A DNA stretch of 64,000 nt from Bradysia coprophila. Its lineage: Eukaryota > Arthropoda > Insecta > Diptera > Sciaridae. Where the stretch lies: contig NC_050737.1 of the NCBI RefSeq assembly GCF_014529535.1, positions 8,786,725-8,850,724 of the forward strand, read 5' to 3'. This document shows, piece by piece, positions 12,221-25,029 of this stretch (its first letter is position 1; each line of letters begins with the position of its first letter). A model generated the notes under the pieces. That model saw nothing but the letters and a program-made list of their open reading frames with translations. It had not been told where the DNA came from and did no database searches. Position numbers and translations under genes: made by a program.

Positions 12221-14446
12221 ACAGGTCGCTGACAGATGATATCCGGCAAAATTTCGTTGACCAAAGTCATTACTACGATACATTTTGGATTTTACACTTT
12301 AAATTTTGAATTTTCCGAGGAAGCAATCTCGCCAGCGAAAAGAATTTTGTAAAGGAAAATATTTCATGAAATTTTCACTTATAATAATTATGGGTTGACG
12401 TAAGACTCGAAGATAATAAGAACTTATAACTTTCAAGTTTTACATTAAAATGAATTTATAAGTGAACATCGAAATTTATGATTTTAATATTGATATTGAG
12501 TAGATGGACGGTACTCGCGAACAGCATTTCTCAGAGACTATTTTTGGGAAAACATATTTTCATATTTTCCGAATTTTCTAACATTCTAACATTCAAAATA
12601 TTTTTTGGGAAAATTAGGGAAATCACGTGAAAACTTATGTATGAAAATTCATTAAAAGAAAATAAGAGAAAATCGTATAAAAGCGCCTCGCTGTGAACAA
12701 TTCTACACTTTAAAGCTGTCAAGGTAGTTATGTTAACCGAATATATAAATATAATATAATATTAGACTATACAGTGAAAAGAAATTACATTGATCGTACG
12801 AAAAGTCGTAAAATATTAAAAACGGAAGAATTATTAAGGAAGTTTAAAAAAATCCCCAACCAATCTATCCCCAAATTTTCACATTTTTTTCATCAATTAA
12901 ATGAATTACTGATGACTCAATTCCGTTATGAAACGAAGTGAAACCTATCAAACCCTCGCTAAACATAACATGAGATAAGCTTGACTAGAGGTGTTTCATA
13001 CTCGGCCACATCTAAAATTACACGAAATTCGTACATTGGAAAACAAACAGTTAATGGATATTACTCATTAGCGTATCAAAAATCTACCCACCATTTATGC
13101 CAAAACCATATCAAATATATCCCAATTTGCATATTATACCGCTGTCATCAAGAGAAAATTACCAAAGCAATGAGATCTCATCAAGAGCTTCATCAAATTC
13201 TAGACATCTGCATATTTCATTTTCGTTCAAACCAAACTATATTTGCATATAAGGAAGCCGCAGTTGTACACCCAGCTACTGCTATGAACCAGCAGTAGGT
13301 TAGACAGTCGATATTATTGTGTTTTCTGTGCATACACATTTTAACACGGAACAGCTAGATAATATACATAATAGAAAACGGGAATCACTCTGGTGTGATG
13401 ATGAGACAGAGCATGGTTGTATAAACGATGGAATGATGGGTTTCATCTATAATACCATGAAATCATGTTTTGTTTGTGCGACAGACATGAGCAATTTTTG
13501 CAAAACTACCATTCGCACTGTATTTATACGAAAACTGTGCAACCGAACATTTTCAGATATATCTCGAATCCCTGAGGAACATACACTAAATGCCATACAT
13601 CCAACCACACAATCCACGATTGTGTATTATTATTATTTGTGTGTTTAATAGGAACTCATAGTTGAAGACAATAAAAGATATGGACGTGGAAGGGTGTGCA
13701 TGTGTATATAAATGTGTGTATAGTCTGGCATGTAAAGGAATTCCAAAACAATTGTTGTTTGGTGTGTTTGGAGTTATTTGATGCCGGGTGGGCTTATTGT
13801 GTTTTGATTATATATGGATCACACAAACCCGTAAACCGCATCTACAATTATAAGTTCTTCAATACAAATGGTATAATAAGCTGTGTCATGTGTATATTAC
13901 GTTCAGGTTCCACAATCTCAACCATTAGAATAATATTGTGTAGCATTTGCATGAAATTAATTATTTATTTTCTGCTTTATGTGCGGAATATTTATGTGTA
14001 GAATATGGAATCGGAGCATTTGAATTAAGCTTAACAACAACAATCATCGCAACAGATACAGATTATAGTATATGTAAAATTGATTAAGCATATGCTCCTT
14101 TCTCGGCAGTTTACATTTTGTAATGATGAATGTCTGCGCCAAAAACCACTCAAAAGAACGTCGTTTTCCGACGCAAATCATTCTTGTCTGCATGCAAATT
14201 AGAGTAATGGCAATTTGAAATCTTTGGTTAATTGACTTTAGGTCGAGCTACAAATTTCTCAACGGTTCAGTTTTGATAATGTGCAACAGCTTTACTCAAG
14301 TTGAAGCTAGTTCAAAACAAACATTTGGAAGCAGGTACAAAGTACAGCAGTGTTTAGATATCAATCTTAGGTAAATGTTAGATGATCGACGTTGACAACA
14401 AATATTCTCCAATAACTTAGGAGTTTCACTGAATTAAATGACCTGT
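12221..14446. other. Intergenic with three ~100-codon ORFs
   Basis: Plus-strand ORFs at 12981-13298 (105 codons), 13319-13648 (109) and 13696-14001 (101) follow one another, each in a different frame. I see no conserved motif, signal peptide or splice signals linking them. A copy of a TTTCACTTATAAT... / ...ATTTATAAGTGAA inverted repeat lies at about 12376-12466 (see 52554). Probably non-coding. Confidence 0.35.
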
Positions 14447-14467
14447 ATTTGTTTGTTTTTATTTCAG

Positions 14468-16729
14468 TGACTGTCACAGGTACACTGACTGTTACAGGTA
14501 CACTGACTGTTACAGGTGCACTGACTGTTACTGGAACACTGACTGTTACTGGAACACTGACTGTTACTGGAACACTGACTGTTACTCGAACACTGACTGT
14601 TACTCGAACACTGACTGTTACTCGAACACTGACTGTTACTCGAACACTGACTGTTGCTCGAACACTGACTGTTGCTCGAACACTGAATGTTGCTCGAACA
14701 CTGACTGTTACTCGAACACTGACTGTTACTCGAACACTGACTGTTACTCGAACACTGACTGTTACTCGAACACTGACTGTTACTCGACCACTGATTGTTA
14801 CAGGTACACTGACTGTTACAGATACACTGACTGTTACTGGAACACTGACTGTTACAGGTACACTGACTGTTACTGGAACACTGACTGTTACTGGAACACT
14901 AACTGTTACTGGAACACTGACTGTTACTGGAACACTGACTGTTACTGGAACACTGACTGTTACTGGAACACTGACTGTTACTGGAACACTGACTGTTACT
15001 GGAACACTGACTGTTACTGGAAAACTGACTGTTACTGGAACACTGACTGATACTGGAACACTGACTGATACTGGAACACTGACTGTTACTGGAACACTGA
15101 CTGTTACAGGTACACTGACTGTTACTGGAACACTGACTGTTACTGGAACACTAACTGTTACTGGAACACTGACTGATCCTGGAACACTGACTGATACTGG
15201 AACACTGACTGATACTGGAACACTGACTGATACTGGAACACTGACTGTTACTGAAACACTGACTGTTACTGGAACACTGACTGTTACTCGAACACTGACT
15301 GTTACTCGAACACTGACTGTTACTCGAACACTGACTGTTACTCGAACACTGACTGTTACTCGAACACTGACTGTTACTCGACCACTGATTGTTACAGGTA
15401 CACTGACTGTTACTGGAACACTGACTGTTACTGGAACACTGACTGTTACAGGTACACTGACTGTTACTGGAACACTGACTGTTACTGGAACACTGACTGT
15501 TACTGGAACACTGACTGTTACTGGAACACTGACTGTTACTGGAACACTGACTGTTACTGGAACACTGACTGTTACTGGAACACTGACTGTTACTGGAACA
15601 CTGACTGTTACTGGAAAACTGACTGTTACTCGAACACTGACTGTTACTCGAACACTGATTGTTACAGGTACACTGACTGTTACTGGAACACTGACTGTTA
15701 CAGGTACACTGACTGTTACTGGAACACTGACTGTTACTGGAACACTAACTGTTACTGGAACACTGACTGATCCTGGAACACTGACTGATACTGGAACACT
15801 GACTGATACTGGAACACTGACTGTTACTGGAACACTGACTGTTACTGGAACACTGACTGTTACTGGAACACTGACTGATACTGGAACACTGACTGATACT
15901 GGAACACTGACTGATACTGGAACACTGACTGTTACTGGAACACTGACTGTTGCTGGTACACTGGTAAATGAAATGGGTGATTTGCATCAAGGTTCTGAAC
16001 TTTGATTTGCATCAAGTATTTTCACTGATTGATACTCGAACACTGACTGTTACTCGAACACTGACTGTTACTCGAACACTGACTCTTGCTCGAACACTGA
16101 CTGTTGCTCGAACACTGAATGTTGCTCGAACACTGACTGTTACTCGAACACTGACTGTTACTCGAACACTGACTGTTACTCGAACACTGACTGTTACTCG
16201 AACACTGACTGTTACTCGACCACTGATTGTTACAGGTACACTGACTGTTACAGATACACTGACTGTTACTGGAACACTGACTGTTACTGGAACACTGACT
16301 GTTACTGGAACACTGACTGATACTGGAACACTGACTGATACTGGAACACTGACTGATACTGGAACACTGACTCTTACTGGAACACTGACTGTTACTGGAA
16401 CACTGACTGTTACTCGAACACTGACTGTTACTCGAACACTGATTGTTACAGGTACACTGACTGTTACTGGAACACTGACTGTTACAGGTACACTGACTGT
16501 TACTGGAACACTGACTGTTACTGGAACACTAACTGTTACTGGAACACTGACTGATCCTGGAACACTGACTGATACTGGAACACTGACTGATACTGGAACA
16601 CTGACTGTTACTGGAACACTGACTGTTACTGGAACACTGACTGATACTGGAACACTGACTGATACTGGAACACTGACTGATACTGGAACACTGACTGTTA
16701 CTGGAACACTGACTGTTGCTGGTACACTG
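14468..16729 (+). repeat. 18-bp minisatellite in two blocks, open as (TLTVTG)n
   Basis: Unit ACTGACTGTTACTGGAAC: about 83 copies at 14468-15963 and about 39 at 16032-16729. The blocks are separated by a 68-bp linker (15965-16031) that recurs right after the second block, offset 766 bp, so whole segments were duplicated. Variant units (ACTCGA, GATACT, ACAGGT, CCTGGA) recur in the same order, showing higher-order structure. On the plus strand the frame Thr-Leu-Thr-Val-Thr-Gly is open from 14449 to 16005 (518 codons) and again 15968-16771. TTTTTATTTCAG precedes block 1 and CACTG then GTAAATG ends it, like splice sites. Thr-rich repeats are typical of insect mucin-like proteins, but a non-coding satellite explains the data equally well. 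Confidence 0.9.
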
Positions 16730-16800
16730 GTAAATGAAATGGGTGATTTGCATCAAGGTTCTGAACTTTGATTTGCATCAAGTATTTTCACTGATTGATT

Positions 16801-19436
16801 CTGATACACTCAATCTACCTCATTATAAAACTATTAATTTCAAATTTCAATACTGTAAAGGATGTATAAGAAAATCTTTTGTAGAGTTGAAGTGGAAGGA
16901 TCAATCGTAATTGTTGTTAATTCAATCTAGGTTTCATTGTAATGGATCAATAGCTTCAACTTCAACTTTATCAAAAGAACAACAAAAACTACTAAGAATC
17001 GATTATTTCTGAGGCAGAGACTTGCCTTTTTGGTACTCTGGCAAATTGAACTTCATTCTGCTTTTGATAAATAGTAGTGATTAGAGCAGAAACGCTCAAG
17101 AGCATATGAAAATGCACCATGTTCATTTTCGTAAAAGAAGTTCTTTATGTATAGATTTTCTTATATTTCATCTTTCGTTATTTGTTCAGTGACAACTTTA
17201 TCAACTCTAAAACTGACAATTTTCTTTCCTTTTCTAACGTTCTCCCATCTTTCTGTAAATAGAGTCAGCATGTTGTGGTACAACATACCATTTTACAAGC
17301 GTTTCGATTAGCTGCCAAATTGTATCGGTGAAGATGAAGAAGTCAGAGGTTACACGTGCTCTAAATTACTGTGTACATGTACATCTAACGGATCGAACCG
17401 TAAAAATTCACTTATGTAGCGTCCAATTCTGATAATGGATTTCTTTTTAAAATATTGTTTTTGACTGTTTCTGCCACATTTATTTAGTTTTCCACACAAC
17501 CGACACATTTACCCAAACTAACAGAGTTAATGTTACTAAAACGGACATATTTTTCGTTGTAAACAGAAAACGAAACCAGGGACGTGTATCAAATGTGGAG
17601 ATTTGTTCAAGCGATTTATATATACGACGAACATATATCTGTCATACGAAATTCAAACGGGAAAACCTATACCCTTAGAATTTACCGCAATGATACAGAA
17701 TAGAGAAAGGAAAAAGTGAGTAATAAAATATGAGCATACATGGAAAGGTGAAAACGATGACAAAGATATTTGCAATATCCACTTAAAATGTTATTATTTA
17801 TATTATTTTACCTCTCGGAATTCCCACCTTGTTTGTTAGATTATTATTATTTTATGGGTTTCTGTTTGCCCATAATTTCCTACTTCAATCAAAACGAATA
17901 TTTAAATAAATTCTGACAGGTTGCTGAGGGTGGGCTTTGTGGGTATAGCCGCATTTAAAAAGACGGAAAGTTTAGTAAATATTTGCTTGATTTTATATTT
18001 ATAACTTCCTCATAAAGTATACCGTAAAAGGAAGAAGTTATTTCCATAATCTCTCTATTATAAATTTATATCAATGAATAGCACGATGCTACTCTACAAA
18101 ATAAATGTATGAATCCGAGATTCTCAGTATCGTTTGTGAAGGAAAGTAATTAAAAAGCATCAGGGTAATGCTGGTGAAAATGCAAGGAAATGACACAAAA
18201 TAATCATTTTACTGACTTTGCAGTTTGCTGTTTTTCCTTCTTCTTGGTGTCTTTCATCAGGGATCATTCACTAAAAGTTAGTCTGCTTTTGGGGACGTAT
18301 AGGTCGATTTGCTGGTCACATCCCGTGTACCATTCTTGAGGCGTTCACTACTCAACGAACGTTACTTATAGAAACTTCACTATTTATCTCAGTGCCATCA
18401 TCAGTTATTCCGGCTCCGTTTTTATAGAAATTTATTTTTACCGTTTTGGGTTCGGATCCCGTGTAAAAAAAATCTCACAAAATCAGACATCTTAGTAGTG
18501 ATGAAAATCCGATTCATTCACAGCGGTTCATTTTTAAAATGTCAAATAAGAGACCTAATACACTGTATGAAAATGAACTCAAATGAACACTAACATAGAT
18601 TGAATAATTTTATTCGCAAAAATTTAATTTTTATTACTCGAGCTATTCGAAAGAATCAGATCTAACCATGACACTTTAAGATATCCATCGTAATCCCTAA
18701 ACTGGTTTCAGATATGAAAAGCGAACCATATTGAGGAACTGCCTAAATCCAACAGCCAAGAGTACTTTTATTTTACATGGATTTTTTCATCGAGATAACA
18801 AACTCTTTTTCTTGTATTAAAGTTTAATTTGCAAATAGATTCAATCAACTTTGACGGCTTCCACCAATCATTGGCTGCTAAATGTATATTATCCGTTGAT
18901 GGAGTCAGTCTAGAAGCAACGATTTTGAATCATGTTGAAGTGCACCCAACAGCAATCTCAACTTTTCATTCCCATGTGAAAATGTCGCCTTGGCTTGACC
19001 GATGGAAGGGCAAACATTACTTGGTTTTCCAGTTTCACCCAAGAACTGTGCATCGAATACACTAACACCTACTACCTAGTGCATACTACCAAGAGACACT
19101 GTTTCGTCCAGTTATATTTAAAAACTAGCCAGCTCATTCTGCAGGAAGTTCTTGACTTCGACCATTTTGCACTGGTTTTATCTGAATGCTTATTTGCGTG
19201 CTTAGGGAAAGCAATATTTCGCTTCTATCAGATCACTGAATCTAGATTATCATCCAGCTAAAGAAAGCAATTTTACGCCATGAAAGTGTTTGCTAGTTGT
19301 TAAGTATCTATCAATCGATACTTAACGCCTTGCACCATACACAATACAAAATCACAGCGAAATTGGTCGAAATCAGAGCATAAATTGTCTTTGTATGTAG
19401 TGTTCTCTTGTTTCGCATGGGATTGCAGTCGAAATT
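16801..19436. other. Intergenic
   Basis: No gene recognised. Two overlapping frames at 18829-19065 and 18995-19261 give non-repetitive peptides without a family I know, possibly one frameshifted remnant. The rest is AT-rich. Confidence 0.35.
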
Positions 19437-20253
19437 TCAATTATTCGTCAAAATGGTCCTTCCTCCCCGATAAAATGATTGCAGCGCGCCAATCAACGAA
19501 AATATGGCTGTGGACCCAGCTATTAACTGTAAACAGAGACGAATGTGTCCATCCGAATTGGCTTGCATAAATTTCTTGTCATAGCCGTAGTACAGTGCTA
19601 CGAGACCTGGTCAAAAGAACGATTAGTAAAACTTTACAAACAGAATGAATGACCGCTTTCAACTACCCAGTAAAATGGCCATTGTTCCGCAAATGTAATG
19701 GAAAAATTTTACCAACGCCGGTCTAACAATTTTCCTTAATGCAAACGACTTCAAAGCAACTATCCCACTGCACAGGGAAATCAGTAAGAATATTCCAGAA
19801 ATCAAACCAATTGTAGAATGTATGGTCTGGAAGTGTTTGCCATTGTTATTTACATATTTGACCAGTATACCACTTAACGCTAATAACGATCCAATCACTT
19901 GGATGATCCAATGAATACATCGTTTTGCCGGTTTGTTAAATGGTGAGGACCAAACATTTTCCGAGTAAAACATCATTATCCCTTCCAACATCAACACTTG
20001 ATACTAAAATTAATTTTGATTTTATTACCGGAGATCCTGGAGTGTGTTATCGTAATTTAAATTATCGTACACCAATTGTGCAGCTCCAAGCGTGCCAATT
20101 CATCGGCTTTAGACCGGTAGACATAGTTATCAATGTCATATAAGTAGCAACAAATCCAATTAGAGCGTGATTTATTATATTGAAGCATATCGAAAATGCC
20201 ATCACAGGTGTGCTGGGTAACTTGTGTTCTTCGGAAGCATTCGGTTCGTCCAT
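19437..20253 (-). CDS. Cytochrome b561, CYB561D-type, complete
   Basis: Six-helix di-heme membrane protein that passes electrons across a membrane, with ascorbate the usual donor. Exons (minus strand): 20071-20253, 19667-20003, 19437-19606; introns of 67 and 60 bp; 229 residues, close to the human CYB561D2 length. The joins restore the family phrases TIG|YQVLMLEG and ILLG|LVALYYGYDKK. The four heme-ligand histidines are present in equivalent helices: His54 (WHAW), His92 (CIHWIIQ), His123 (TIHSTIG) and His163 (FFHYICG). Membrane segments lie at about 19-43, 54-73, 90-112, 122-145, 160-182 and 196-217. The start at 20253 is the first ATG in frame. No clear AATAAA directly downstream. Which insect D-subfamily member it matches needs a tree. 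Confidence 0.93.
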
Positions 20254-20330
20254 TCTTTTCTTTTTTTGTTATATTCTCGTTATACACACAATTATTGATC
20301 AAATCTTATTTGCACTCTAATCGTCTCTCT

Positions 20331-21120
20331 ATTTAAACAATGATTTAGACTTTTGCACACGTGTTGGGAATTATATGTGATTGCCTCTACAATGAGAGTA
20401 CTGTAACAAATTGAAGAGTTTTATAGATGAAAAATATTTATATTGTGAGTAGCATTGCGATTATGATGTGATTCATTGGACACATGTATTTAAATCGATG
20501 ATTGTTCTATGTGTGAATGTAGTGTTATCAATGAATAAGTAAGTAGCCTTTATCTTGTGCACTCAAATGAGCAATTTTTGTGCGAATCAAAAGAATGTTT
20601 TGATCCGGGGGAAGTCCACAAATCACTTAGGGTTTTATTTCAAATTTATGTTATGGTAGGACAGTTGACCACAGTTTCGATTTGAGAGAAAATTAAATAC
20701 TTCAACTGGCGCTACTGGTACAATTTTGTACAATGATCTTTGAACTATACGATTTTGCGCACAGACAACTTAAGCGACTCATAGGTGAAATGACATTTCA
20801 ATTCATCACCTAACTTGTGGCTACACACACGTATGTTGAAATTAATTGTTGCGATTGTTATTCGGTGTCATTTAGCAATATGCCACGGATGTTTCCGATC
20901 TACGCCGAGTAACAATTTTCATTATATGGACCCAGGCATCATGAACTAAAAAACATGACTAGGGTAATGATAAGTCATGGTCGCCTCGGGTAAATAACTG
21001 TCACACAAAACTTGATGTTTTAACTTTTCCTCCCAAGTTTGTGTAGCCTTTTATTTTGCCAATTGTGAGAATTGCAGCACGAGTCGATGGCAAGTCAAAA
21101 TACAAGGTTCCAAACAATTG
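20331..21120. other. Intergenic
   Basis: Upstream side of the cytochrome b561 gene. No promoter element stands out; no other gene seen. A TATGA microsatellite follows just outside, at about 21158-21180. Confidence 0.35.
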
Positions 21121-21124
21121 TGTA

Positions 21125-21380
21125 GGGTACTTTTCTGTATAAGTGAGAGTGTATTGATGGTATGATATGATATGATATGAATCGGTTGGAAGGGAAAGTA
21201 AACGGTCGAGAAGGAAAGTAACGGTTGGGAAGGAATGCACCAACACACTCTCACTATTACAGAAAAATAACTTTCAAAATACCCCAATGCACACAAGATG
21301 TGTGTTTTCGCTTGGGCTTCGCCCGCGCGTGCACGCGCATCTTGTGTGTATTGGGGTATGTTGAAATATACTATTATCAC
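21125..21380. repeat. Foldback element with GGGCTTCGCCC apex
   Basis: Outer arms (CTGTATAAGTGAGAGTGT near 21136; ACACTCTCACTATTACAG near 21244) and a strong inner palindrome 21272-21366 (ACCCCAATGCACACAAGATG answered by CATCTTGTGTGTATTGGGGT). The inner apex is GGGCTTCGCCC, itself a small hairpin (21314-21324). Confidence 0.65.
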
Positions 21381-21390
21381 ATACGCGCGG

Positions 21391-22834
21391 TGTTCGGATG
21401 TCAAAATTATTTAACTAGAAGAATAATTCAAAAATACAAATCAGGTCTATGTTTTTGTCTCGTTTTTGCTTATGTAATGCAATACTTGTCACTATCAGTC
21501 TCGACAGGCCTCTTCTTCTTCGTGACAAGTGTGTAATAAATACTATTCACTGCACCTTCAAATGAGTCATTACTGCATTACTGACTTGACAGTTGACTTG
21601 AAAACTTATTTCACAGGGGCCTAGTGAGCAAAATAGCAATTGTTTGGAACTTTGCATTTTGTCATGAGTGATTACAGCACTTACCCTCATAGTTGGCGAA
21701 TTAAAAATTTTCAAATAAGGACGCAATTCACTATCACTCATTAAGTCCCGGGAAATGAGTTTTAACGCTCACGTGAATAAATTACTGACTCATTTTCTCG
21801 TGGTGAGTGAGGCCAGAATCTATTTTTTTTAAGAATTTTTAATCTGAAAAATTCCCAAAAATAGGCTTTGAAGAAATTGAAGTTATACTAAGGCCAGTGC
21901 AATATTCTGCAATATTCTAAACGAAATCGGAGAAATTTAGGGGAAATGTCAAGATATTTTGAAGTAAGAAAAATTTGGAAAGTAAAAATATAGTAAAACC
22001 CAGATCATTGTTAGATTTTAAGATTGTGTGTTATGTTTATGCTATAACACTTAGTGATTTGTATTCGTAAAATCTCAAACTCTGAAAATATGAAATAGTT
22101 ATTTGTTTACCGAGGGATGAAAACACGAAATTCCAACAACATCTATGTTTTGCAGCCGGAGAATACCAATTTTTCATAATGTACGAGACAAACATGGACA
22201 TTTTACACAATTATTCAAAAGAAACACAGAGGTGTCAAAAGAAGAAGTGAGAAAAGAGATGTTTTGTTCTCCGAAGTGTCAACAAAACATCATTTTCTCA
22301 TGGTCTTTTGAGTTGAGAAAATAATGTTATTCACACCGCACACGTGAACATAACTATTATTTCGTTTTCGGAAAAAGAGTCTTGCAGATTGTGACAACTA
22401 AAATTCAACGATTCGCAATTTGCAAGGCTGAAAATATAACACTGAAAAAGTCATATTAGTCGGTGTAATTTCAGGGTATAATTACTCATAAACACTTAAA
22501 ACGTAATCGAATGAATTATGTGGTAGATGTGTATTATCTGGTCGTCTATCGCCAAGGAAACGAATGCTTCCCAACTGGATAAATGCGCGTAATTAGTTCC
22601 ATCTTAAAATAAAACAATTCATGTCATCTCCATATCAAGAACGTTCTATTATATTTAACTGTTCACTTTCTTAGCATTCAGCAAAACACAATTCGCAGAC
22701 GATAATTACAGAAGCGATAAATAACTCGAAGTTCATGCCTTCAGCAAAGAATTGAAGAAAAATATGATTTTCTCATAAGTTTACTTTTTGTGTCGTTCAT
22801 ACATATAACGTAAAGGTATAATATGACACGACGG
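21391..22834. other. Intergenic, decayed repeats
   Basis: A worn sequence around 21860 (CCCAAAAATAGGC) resembles the ends of the CAGGGCCTATTTTTG elements. At 21741 on the minus strand a short ORF runs into AGG-GTAAGTG, a good donor, but no second exon was found. No gene called. Confidence 0.3.
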
Positions 22835-24340
22835 CAGGGCCTATTTTTGAGATTTTTTTTTTAAATATTATGACATTTTTTTAAGAATTAAAGGAATTTT
22901 AGGAATTGTTGAGTATTAAGTATTTATTATTGTTTTATTTAATAAAGGTCATATATCAAATGCTCTCTGTTTAATATAAAAGAACTTGGTTTGGATCCGC
23001 TCCAATATGTAAAACATGACATAATAATGCTCACGAGACCAATGTATGTGGTAATATACTAATAATGTCGACGGAGATAGTGAGGCCCGGTCGTCATCCT
23101 TAAACCGTGGTTCTATCATAACGTTATTTTTATCATTTTTTTAGTACATTCACGTAAGGTTACAAAAACCTATACAATGTTGCGTTACTGTCATAACCAA
23201 AAATCTATGTATACGCTCAACGCACTTCAAGCAACAGTGCTTCGAGTGACAACTACCAAATAGAGTACTTTGTATAGAAAATTTTTACAGCTTTTTTTAC
23301 AGTGTTAGAAAAGTTTTTACGCACTGTCCCGTTTAAGTACTCCATATAGAGTACCACTTATGTTTGAAAGAAGAAAAAGGAGTTACATTTCAGGCTGTTT
23401 CTCCTTCGAATGTATGTTACAGCTGAATTTTTGTATAAAAATAATTTTTGACCGTTAAAAATTTGAATTTTGTCTGTCAAAATTTTTTTATAAAAAAACG
23501 GTTTTTGTAAACGAAATATTTTTTGATACATCAAGTTACATTAAGACAAGTCCTTTTTTAAATATCGATATAAATATACTACCGTGGTAATTACTTTAAA
23601 TTAGATAAGAATCTGAGACAAAACGCTTGTAGCTTTTCCTATATTTTTCAATTTCTCTTCCTTTTTTGAGAAGATTTCGTTGTCTTTGTGTTGAACTCTT
23701 AAATTCGGCTATGCTCCCAGAGCACATATACCAATATAACCAATACAGTACAAAATTCAATGCAGTATTTTCGTAACAATTTCAAAATCGGGATAGTGAA
23801 ATTCAAATTAGTAACGACTGTTGTTTTCAGCACCTTTACGATTAGCTTCTCTTTTTTATTGAGAATGCTAGTACGTTAGAGGTGTCCAAAATTGTATGGA
23901 AAAACTAAAGTGCCAACATGTTTGGGGCACAGGTCAGAAAATCATTCTATATGGTCCCCTGATAAAAAGTGTATATGGGACCGACTCGATCCGAATCGAT
24001 TTAGGGGCCGCTCAGGGAAGAAGTATGGGAAAAATAGCCAAAATCACTTGGAAACCAGGTTTTTAGATTTTTTTTTTTATTTCGCACTGATGATAAAGAG
24101 TGATGTTAGGACAGCTTCGTTTATATTAGTGTAAAACCATCACGAGAAAACCCTTTTCAACTTTTCCCGTGTATCGACACCTACAGTGGAAATGTTCAGA
24201 AATAAACGAAATATTAAGCTTAAATTTTCGTCTTTATTTTTTTATAGTTCCAAGTTTATTTATTCATTTATTTTTAGTTCCAACGGACAGGCCGAAGCCC
24301 TTGAACTTAGAAATATAACAAAAAGTGTATGCAATAAAAT

Positions 24341-24498
24341 TTACAGTTTTTAACATTCAAAAGTATCGACATATTATACATTTCTTATTTTGCTTACTTC
24401 TCTCATTTCTCCATATACTCGTTATGGAGAAATGAGAGAAGTTGGAGAAATGAGAAATGTATAATATGTCGATACTTTTGAATATTAAAAACTGTAAA
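24341..24498. repeat. Long near-perfect hairpin
   Basis: Arms of about 75 nt (TTACAGTTTTTAACATTC at one end, reversed at the other; core AAAGTATCGACATATTATAC) with few mismatches and a loop of about 9 nt (TACTCGTTA). Nested in the 22835-25029 element. Could be a foldback insertion or a source of hairpin RNA. Confidence 0.75.
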
Positions 24499-24710
24499 AG
24501 AAAAAAATTAGGAATTAAGAAATTGAAAAGAGTATGGACACGAAAAAGTTTATTGTGTTGGAAGTATATTATTGAACGTAATGTTTGATTTCCTCTTACC
24601 GAAAAAGTACTCTGTGTGAAAGACAAAATTGATTTTTTCAAATTTTTGCTTTGTTTATTTGACAGCTGGCTCTCTTCCGGAGTTCTTTTTGTTGAGTGGA
24701 AACCATACCT

Positions 24711-24822
24711 AGGTCTTGATTTCCACTTACTCCGTTTACGATCCGTTTGCTCTCCCTTAAAACAATTAAAAAGAGACGTGGCTTAGCTAAACGGAGGCAA
24801 AACGGCGTAAGTGAAAACCAAT
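24711..24822. repeat. Short inverted-repeat element
   Basis: GATTTCCACTTACTCCGTTT is answered by AAACGGCGTAAGTGAAAACC about 70 bp on. Probably a miniature element. Confidence 0.5.
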
Positions 24823-25029
24823 CATAACGTTATTGTTGGAGAACGACGTTATCCCGTGTTTGTAAAATCGAAATTTGAATACGTTCCACCAAAAAATGTT
24901 TTTTTTAATTTTAGGAAATTTTTGGAATTTTAGGAAATAATGAGAAATTTAGGAATTTTTCAGGAATATTTAAATTTTTTAACGAATTCTAGGAATTTTT
25001 AGGAATCAGATTCTCAAAAATAGGCCCTG

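Larger units (their letters stand above)
22835..25029. mobile_element. Candidate hAT-like element, CAGGGCCTATTTTTGAGA ends
   Basis: CAGGGCCTATTTTTGAGA at 22835 and its reverse complement ending at 25029 bound 2.2 kb. Inside the right end AGGAATTTT-type motifs recur at least six times (24900-25010); a few occur near the left end. The same terminal sequence bounds a 201-bp element at 47750 that has an exact 8-bp duplication, but here the flanks do not match. Either the duplication has decayed or these are two separate ends. No transposase found inside. Confidence 0.5.

Noticed and set aside
12981..14001. Three successive ~100-codon ORFs as a possible gene
   Set aside because: Different frames, no splice signals joining them, no recognisable domain, AT-rich composition.
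15745..16756. Minus-strand Ser/Asn/Gln/Cys repeat proteins
   Set aside because: Frame-shifted readings of the 18-bp minisatellite; interrupted by stops in CTAACT units.
18829..19261. Two overlapping plus-strand ORFs as a frameshifted gene
   Set aside because: Non-repetitive, but no family recognised and no start, splice or flanking evidence.
21547..21741. First exon ending in a consensus donor (AGG-GTAAGT)
   Set aside because: Only 19 codons, no acceptor or second exon found in frame.
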